In this document: one piece after another, positions 58,106-64,000 of the stretch | How positions within the stretch are numbered: the stretch's first letter is position 1 | How the letters are laid out: each line of letters starts with the position of its first letter | Origin: Dromaius novaehollandiae | Lineage: Eukaryota; Chordata; Aves; Casuariiformes; Dromaiidae | Direction: 5' to 3' | Length of the DNA: 64,000 bases | Assembly (NCBI RefSeq): GCF_036370855.1 | Contig: NC_088099.1 | Span: forward strand, 90,955,820-91,019,819 | Notes under the pieces: model-generated | Seen by the model: the letters and a program-made list of their open reading frames with translations, nothing else | Told to the model about the DNA's origin: nothing | Database searches by the model: none | Translations under genes and position numbers: made by a program

Positions 58106-59387
58106 TTCAACAGGGCTAGTGGAAAAAAGCTCATACAAGAGCAAAGCAGCGTTGCTTTCCTTGCAGTCACACTTGTTTTATTCACTTGTTCTTGCTGTGT
58201 ACAGCTGTGGATTGCTGGCAGTATGTCTGGATGGAATTTGAGGGATTCACAGCTTCAAAGATGAGATGTGCCAGCCTTTAAAACAAGCTTGTATAAACAC
58301 AGGAGGCAAAAGCATCCATGTAAACGGAGGGAGGCAATATGTATATTCACACCTGGGTAAACGTGCACACTTTTACACGCAGCCCTGTAAAACAACAACA
58401 CTCTAGCAGGTTGTACAGCGCTTGCTGTATCAACAGCAGTAGATCTCATTTCTGCTGCTGCTTTTCTCTTTGCTTCATGCTCAGAGAAGTATTGGGGCCA
58501 AGCATGCTGGTTTTGCAGCACACTGTAAAAAGTATAAAGAGGGTTCAAAAGCTCTGACAGTGTCTTATCTATACTGGACTAGCAAAATAGTTGTGCTCAA
58601 GGGTTGCAGTAGGTCACATACATACCCTTGAATTCTTACCTTATTTTGCATTGTCCACATGTTAACTATCTTTTTTGTCTGTAAGCATGGATTTGTTAGT
58701 TGTATTGTGGGGCTTTGGGGGAGGGAGATGTTTTGTTTTCAAAAGGACAATTAGATTTCAGAACACACCCTCTAATTCAAAACGCTTGTAGAAGCTGTGT
58801 GTAATCATAGAGATCAGGAGAATAGAAAGAGAAAAAAAAAACCCTTACATTGTAAACAATGAGCATTTCTAAACTCTTTGCCACAAAAGAACCACCAGAT
58901 ATCTCAATATTTCAGAGGCAGCAGGTTGTTTCCTCATAGTCTTTACTGCCTCGGCTTCTTCCCTACCCTGCCACTAACAGCCAGGAAGAAGCAAGGTCTC
59001 CATGCTCATGTGAAATGGGCTAGGTTTTATTTCCTGCTCTGTTACAGACTGGCATGGACAAGTCACCCTGGGGAGGTTTGTATTTTGGGGACTATCCAGG
59101 GCTGCTCTCAGCATCAGGTAAAGAGTGAGCCTGGAAGCACAGCCAGAACATGTGGAGCTTCTCCTGTCTGCGCGCACTTAGCCAGTTAGTACACCAGTCT
59201 GGCAGGCCTCTGGATTATTCAGGCTCACTGTCACACCCTCAGAGTAGTACAGATCGACCTTTTGTATAGCCCCAAATCCCATTTACCTCAATGAGAGATG
59301 AAAACATTCAGCCTTAATCGCAGTTGGCTCAGGCTTGACACAATCTGCTCTATGAGATTTACAAAGATATAATGTTACCTCAACAGA
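58106..59387. other. Inferred intron DNA, no exon found
   Basis: The 103-codon frame at 58878-59189 has no domain. CAAATCCCATTTACCTCAAT near 59273 recalls old repeat vocabulary but is not assignable. Confidence 0.4.
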
Positions 59388-59482
59388 CTTGCAAAAGCCC
59401 CTAAGGGAGTTCATCCAAGGGAGTTAGATGCCTTTATGGGATGCACAGAAGTCAGCCAGGTGCCTAATTCCCATTAAGTTAA
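59388..59482. repeat. Relic of GTGCCTAA-type sauropsid repeat
   Basis: TTGCAAAAGCCCCTAAGGGA, GGGAGTTAGATGCCTTTATG, then AGTCAGCCAGGTGCCTAATT and CCCATTAAGTT. The words AGTTAGGTGCCTAA and AGGGAGTTAGGTGCC recur in an old sauropsid palindromic repeat as I remember it. The 5' and 3' limits are approximate. Confidence 0.45.
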
Positions 59483-62400
59483 CTCACGCAAGTATTTTTG
59501 TAAGTCCCTCTTAGCACTAATCCCTCTTGGCATCCCCCTTCCCTCTTCTTCCTTCCCCCTCAGTCTTTTAAATACAGATAGCACTTAGCATAAAGAGGTA
59601 TTGCAAGGTTCTACTCAGTGCCTGTAAAGTGCTTCTAAAATCCTCTAGCAGAACTGCATAAGTGTAGAATATTCAGCGAAACTGGAAACAATGGGGATTT
59701 TTATGGAGATAATGTGCAGGCTCTGTCCTATCAAATACATTCATCTCAAATTTTCCTAGTGTCAACGTCACACAGCTAAAAGAGGGTGCCGAATCCCCAG
59801 GGCTCTCCATGCCTTTTGGCACTGTGATTAAATCCCCCAAGCTTGATTCCCATTTCATTCATTTCTGCATGACTGAAGCAAAAGATGTAGTTTGAGGGAT
59901 AAGAGAACAGGAGATATTTTAGCTAAAGCAGTGTAGCTAAGTCTTAGTTATACTTTGTTATATTCAAAGAGAGGACAGATTATATTTAAATCAACTGCAT
60001 TACAAACAAAAGCTGATAAAAAAAACACATGGAAAGAGAGTAGGAAAGGGTAGAAACACACATTTGACAAACCTGTAATTTGGTAACAGGGAGATGAAAT
60101 ACAACAATTTATTTGTTTATCAGGCTGCTCTACTAACCTTTAATGCAACATTTCATCTTTTATAATTGAGCTTTCAATTTTTTTATTAGAACTTAATAGC
60201 TAAATTGGCATCTTGCAGTCCAGGCCAGGAAACAGAAGCAAGCACAGCCAGCCGTTCAGACGCAATTCAGTCCCTTCGTCTACTCTGCACAGAAGCTGTA
60301 TCAGCCTCTTTTTCATGACACGGCCAAGGTCTTGTTCCTACGTGCCCTTCCTGCTGCACTGCATTAGCTGAGGAGATACCACTATTCCACCTACGTTCTT
60401 CCTGGGAATGTTCCCCAGCTCCGCTGTGTCAAGATTACATGGGTTAGCCAGAGTTCTGCAAATTACAATGAGCTTATTTTGACTGAAATGGGTTAAGGAG
60501 TAGTACAGCTAACAACCTTATCTCCTGGCAGGGTGTAGAGATGAGTGTCTGGTGACAAAAAGACTCATCAGCCAACACAGCTGCAGTTGAAAGGGAACAT
60601 GTGGACAAGACCTCGCTCCCCCATCTGAGCCCATTTAGTTGTGTAAGGAAGTGCCATGATGCAGTTTATGCTCTATCCATTTAGACAGGAGCAGGGAAAA
60701 AGATAATAACCAGAGAGGAGAGAGAGCTTGAGACAAAACTTTTCCTTTTGCTACTGGGCCAAAGAAAGACTGGAAAGAGGCTTAGGGCTGGTGTTTAGGG
60801 CAGCCAGCTGGACATCCGGGGTGCTAATCCCTGCTATACATATTCCAGTATGTTACTCATACAAAACAAACTGAAAAGGCTGCAGCTCAGAAAAGCCCAC
60901 CAGAGCACAGAGGCTGGAAGTGGCAAATGGGTTTGAATTGCTCTTCCAAGTTGGTGGACGCATTTTGATGTCCCAGCTGAGGCTCCTGAGGTGAAATAGG
61001 AAAAGAAGGGTGTAGCTCGTGAATCGTGCCAAGCTTTAGCTGCCACATTGCCTGCCTGTATCAGATTTTGATAATTTTGCCCTTTCTCAGCAGCACAAGT
61101 GCAGGCACCTGGAGGACTTTGATGGCAGGAACATAAATGCCTGGGGAATTCTGGCATCTCTACAGGCAGCTGGCAGCTGAGGAAGAGGTTCAAAGGCTCT
61201 AAATGCTGAGCTTCAGGGCCCAAGTTCATCGGCCCAGACTTCCTGAACCGATCCTACTGAATATTTTATTTCAATGATTGGACAAATACCACTTCCATAA
61301 TATGAAAGTTGCTTTTGCAGTTCTCAACCCTCTTTGTCCCTCATGTGTCACTAATCCATTAAAAATCCCACATAATAACCACTCTTACTGCATTCATTTC
61401 TCCTTTTTTTTTTCTTCCTAGTGTACTCATCCTTCTAAAAGAGGACAAATTAATAAAGCTTGTTCCCAAAACTCTGCCAATTATATAAGTAGAGACTGTT
61501 ATCAACCACATTTGGGAGAAAAAAGGCATAGAATTACCTATGCTGTCAGCTAATGCCACAGCAGATTATACATAAAACTGGATCCATTCACACCAGTGAT
61601 TTGTTGCAACAAAATAGGTCAGTCCATGGCCATCTTTGTATGTGCAATGTGAGATGTTTCATGAATTAGAGGAGGAAAGAGAATGCAACATTTGCTAATT
61701 GGAAGCAGATCCCACCCGACTCTTCTGGAAGTCCATGCAAAAAATTCTCTGTATTTAAGTATGTATAAGAAAAAGGCAAAACCCAATAAAGAATAAAGTA
61801 AAATTTTCTGAACAATAAGAGGCTTTTACTAAAATATTATTCAGTAGTAACAAACAAACATGAAAGCTACAGAACTGCACTTGACATGAATGTCTTTTTA
61901 AAATAAACAGACATGTTTAATTATTTGTAATCCAGTATAATCCAGTGTGTAACATTAAATATTTTAAGAGAAATTTTCTTCCATTCGTTCAAAGCACTGC
62001 TGGCCTGGAGCCAAAATGTTGTTATTTTTAAAGGCAACATTCCACTATGGGTTCTGAAATTCTTTCATGTTAGCTCTTCTTATAGCAATTTAAAATTGAT
62101 TGTGCATAGCAAATTTGCAGACAGGAAAAAAAAGGGGGGGGGGGCAGAAAATATCCCTAATGTGGGTAAGCTCCTGGCCTCATTTCCCAGAGTTCTGCAG
62201 CAGGAGAGTAGCTGCTAGGGGAAATAAAAGGGAGCTGTAAGTAGGGAAGAACAGTTAAAATCCTGCTTCCACATCTACAAAACCAAACTACAACCAGTCC
62301 CTCTGCACCTGTCAGAGAAGGACAAGATGACACGTTTTTAAAACACTAGAGAGCTGGGGATGCCACTGATGAAGGAGCTGGGCTGAGCCTTAGCTAGATC

Positions 62401-64000
62401 TGGAGGTCTGGAGAATAGCCAGGGCTGTCTATGGACTGAAACCAGGACTCAGATGTTATCAGCAGAGGGAGAAGGTTTGGGACACCAGGAACAACAAGGG
62501 GAAAATATGCTGCGAATGGCCAGTGCTGGGCTCAGCAGGTCAGGTGCATCAGGGGAGGTCTGTGTGATGCATGGTTATTGGGGCCTTTGTTTGCTTTTTA
62601 AATCTAATGTCAACAAGTTGCTCTGTGTTTCACATGACGAGTTTCAACTTGGAGCCAAAAGATGGAGTAAATCAATCTCTGTACGAAACTGTTTTCCTCA
62701 GCTGGAAGGTAATATAGCAATTCTTCTCTTGTAGTTATTTGTTCTCTGGCAGGGTGCATGCTTTGCTCCTTGCGGGGACATAGCTAGCAGACACAATTTG
62801 CTGCGACTGCTCTGTTCTTCCTGGTCCCAACAGGTATTTCTCGCTCACCCCAACTCCTTCACACACCACCCCATTACAGTCTGCCACAGCCCCTTCCGTC
62901 TGCTGCCCTCAATCTTAGCATGTTTCTCATCTTGAATTTAAACCTCCAGAATTAACCATGCCATGTTTGAAAGTTTGGGGCCTGGCTCCAGCACTTATTA
63001 GTTTGGCTTTAAAATCAGGGGGTATTTTGTCTTAAATAATGAGAAAATATATTAAATACAGACTGGTTTTCAAAGCATTCTAGCTCTTGGGTCACTAGGA
63101 CGTGGGTTGTATTTTCAGATTTTCTCTGGCAAACATCAGACTAGAAACATGCTTTCCTAAATGAAAATGGAGATTCTCACACAGTCACCTGTTTCTGGGA
63201 GCTGAGATTTTAATTAAAATATCAACTACTGCAAGACCTGCAATGAAATTGCAAGTCAGCTATGCTGAACCTCTCAGATTCCTCCTCTGTCCATGCAGGT
63301 CTCTAAAAAGGTAGCACCTCTTTCCTCTTAAAACTACCTGCAATGTAAAAAATAAGCTATACGAACAGTCCAATTCTCTTGTAAGATATCTGTACAGGTC
63401 TATAACCTCTTTCAGGGACTTTTTCTTAATTTGTATTCATTCACAACCAGCAGAGAGAATGAAAAGTGTGGTAAAGAGAAACTCATTCCAGGAGCGCTGC
63501 AGCAACCTGCAGCTTAGCAAAGGTAATTTGTGTAGTTACAGCTCTTCTTTTATTGAACACACCTGCAGCATTCATTGGATTGAGATGTTTCCTTTATGCC
63601 TCCTTGAGAGCTAGTACATGTCCTGGGTGGAAGGTTGAATTTGAAAAAGGTACATATAGCCTGTGACCAGGTATGGGACCACAAAGCCAGACTACCTTGA
63701 TCCTATCAAAACAGAAATACTACAATGCACACGCAAAAATGAGACACAATAGAAAGGACTCGTGGGTAAATAGCTATTTATTTGTTATGATCTAACCCTA
63801 AAGATTTTCTCATTAAGACTTAATTTGGTTTGGTACAGAGGTGAGTTGGGGGACGGGATTGGAGATCAAGCCTATAAATAAAAGCAAGTAAGAAAAAATG
63901 GTTTAGAAAAATTGTTCAGAGCCTTTTTCCTTGTCTAAAATAGAATTTATAGATTTTTCCATACTGCAACCACCTAGTGTTCTTCGCTATAAGAATGAAA
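59483..64000. other. Inferred intron DNA, no exon found
   Basis: 59618-59650 (TGTAAAGTGCTTCTAAAATC) and 59765-59790 (CGTCACACAGCTAAAAGAGG) hint at two further MIR scraps. 60070-60230 is AT-rich and repeat-free. A tandem TAATCCAGTA/TAATCCAGTG lies at about 61928-61947. No exon, promoter or RNA gene was recognised to the end of the window. Confidence 0.45.
62126..62144 (+). repeat. A8-G11 homopolymer junction
   Basis: Eight A followed by eleven G. Such a G run is both mutable and difficult to sequence, so the exact length is doubtful. Confidence 0.95.

Noticed and set aside
1-64000. Search for tRNA, rRNA, U6/7SK-type RNA, known microRNAs, CRISPR arrays, prokaryotic operons and viral genes
   Set aside because: None recognised by reading; short or diverged RNA genes could still be missed without a covariance-model search.

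Overview
The window reads as nuclear DNA of a land vertebrate, most likely a sauropsid and probably a bird; a crocodilian or turtle is not excluded. It has long AT-rich stretches without long conserved reading frames, homopolymer and dinucleotide microsatellites, discrete CpG islands, an eroded CR1 reverse-transcriptase fragment, MIR-type CORE-SINE relics and old palindromic repeats of the kind common in archosaurs and turtles. Young repeats are few, which favours a bird. There is no sign of bacterial, plasmid or viral organisation, and no operon, CRISPR array, tRNA or rRNA was seen.

Layout. 1-8.5 kb is unassigned intergenic or intronic DNA with a LINE-like tail, a MIR copy, a pair of overlapping perfect palindromes (3799-3839) and a palindromic repeat relic (7720-7826). 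About 8.6-11.3 kb holds the decayed body of an L1-clade LINE: an ORF1 segment and then an ORF2 reverse-transcriptase segment in which several canonical blocks can still be read in shifting frames. 11.3-27.6 kb is mostly unassigned, with a pair of about 140-bp related blocks 721 bp apart (18.74 and 19.46 kb), simple repeats and a CR1 ORF2 C-terminal scrap at 26.3 kb. 27.7-28.66 kb is a strong CpG island with a CCAAT box, a TTAAAA element, a probable plus-strand non-coding first exon and a GTAAGG donor.

28.7-64 kb would lie downstream of that exon, so it is probably first-intron DNA of one plus-strand gene. It contains two more, smaller CpG islands (48.5-48.86 and 50.68-50.88 kb), several MIR copies in reverse orientation, more palindromic repeat relics, microsatellites and several repeat-free AT-rich stretches that could be conserved non-coding elements. 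No protein-coding exon could be identified with confidence, and the gene served by the CpG island could not be named.

Family names for repeats rest on recalled consensus similarity, not on a search. The claims best supported by the sequence itself are the L1 ORF1/ORF2 relic, the CpG-island first exon, the CR1 scrap, the palindromes and the duplicated block.
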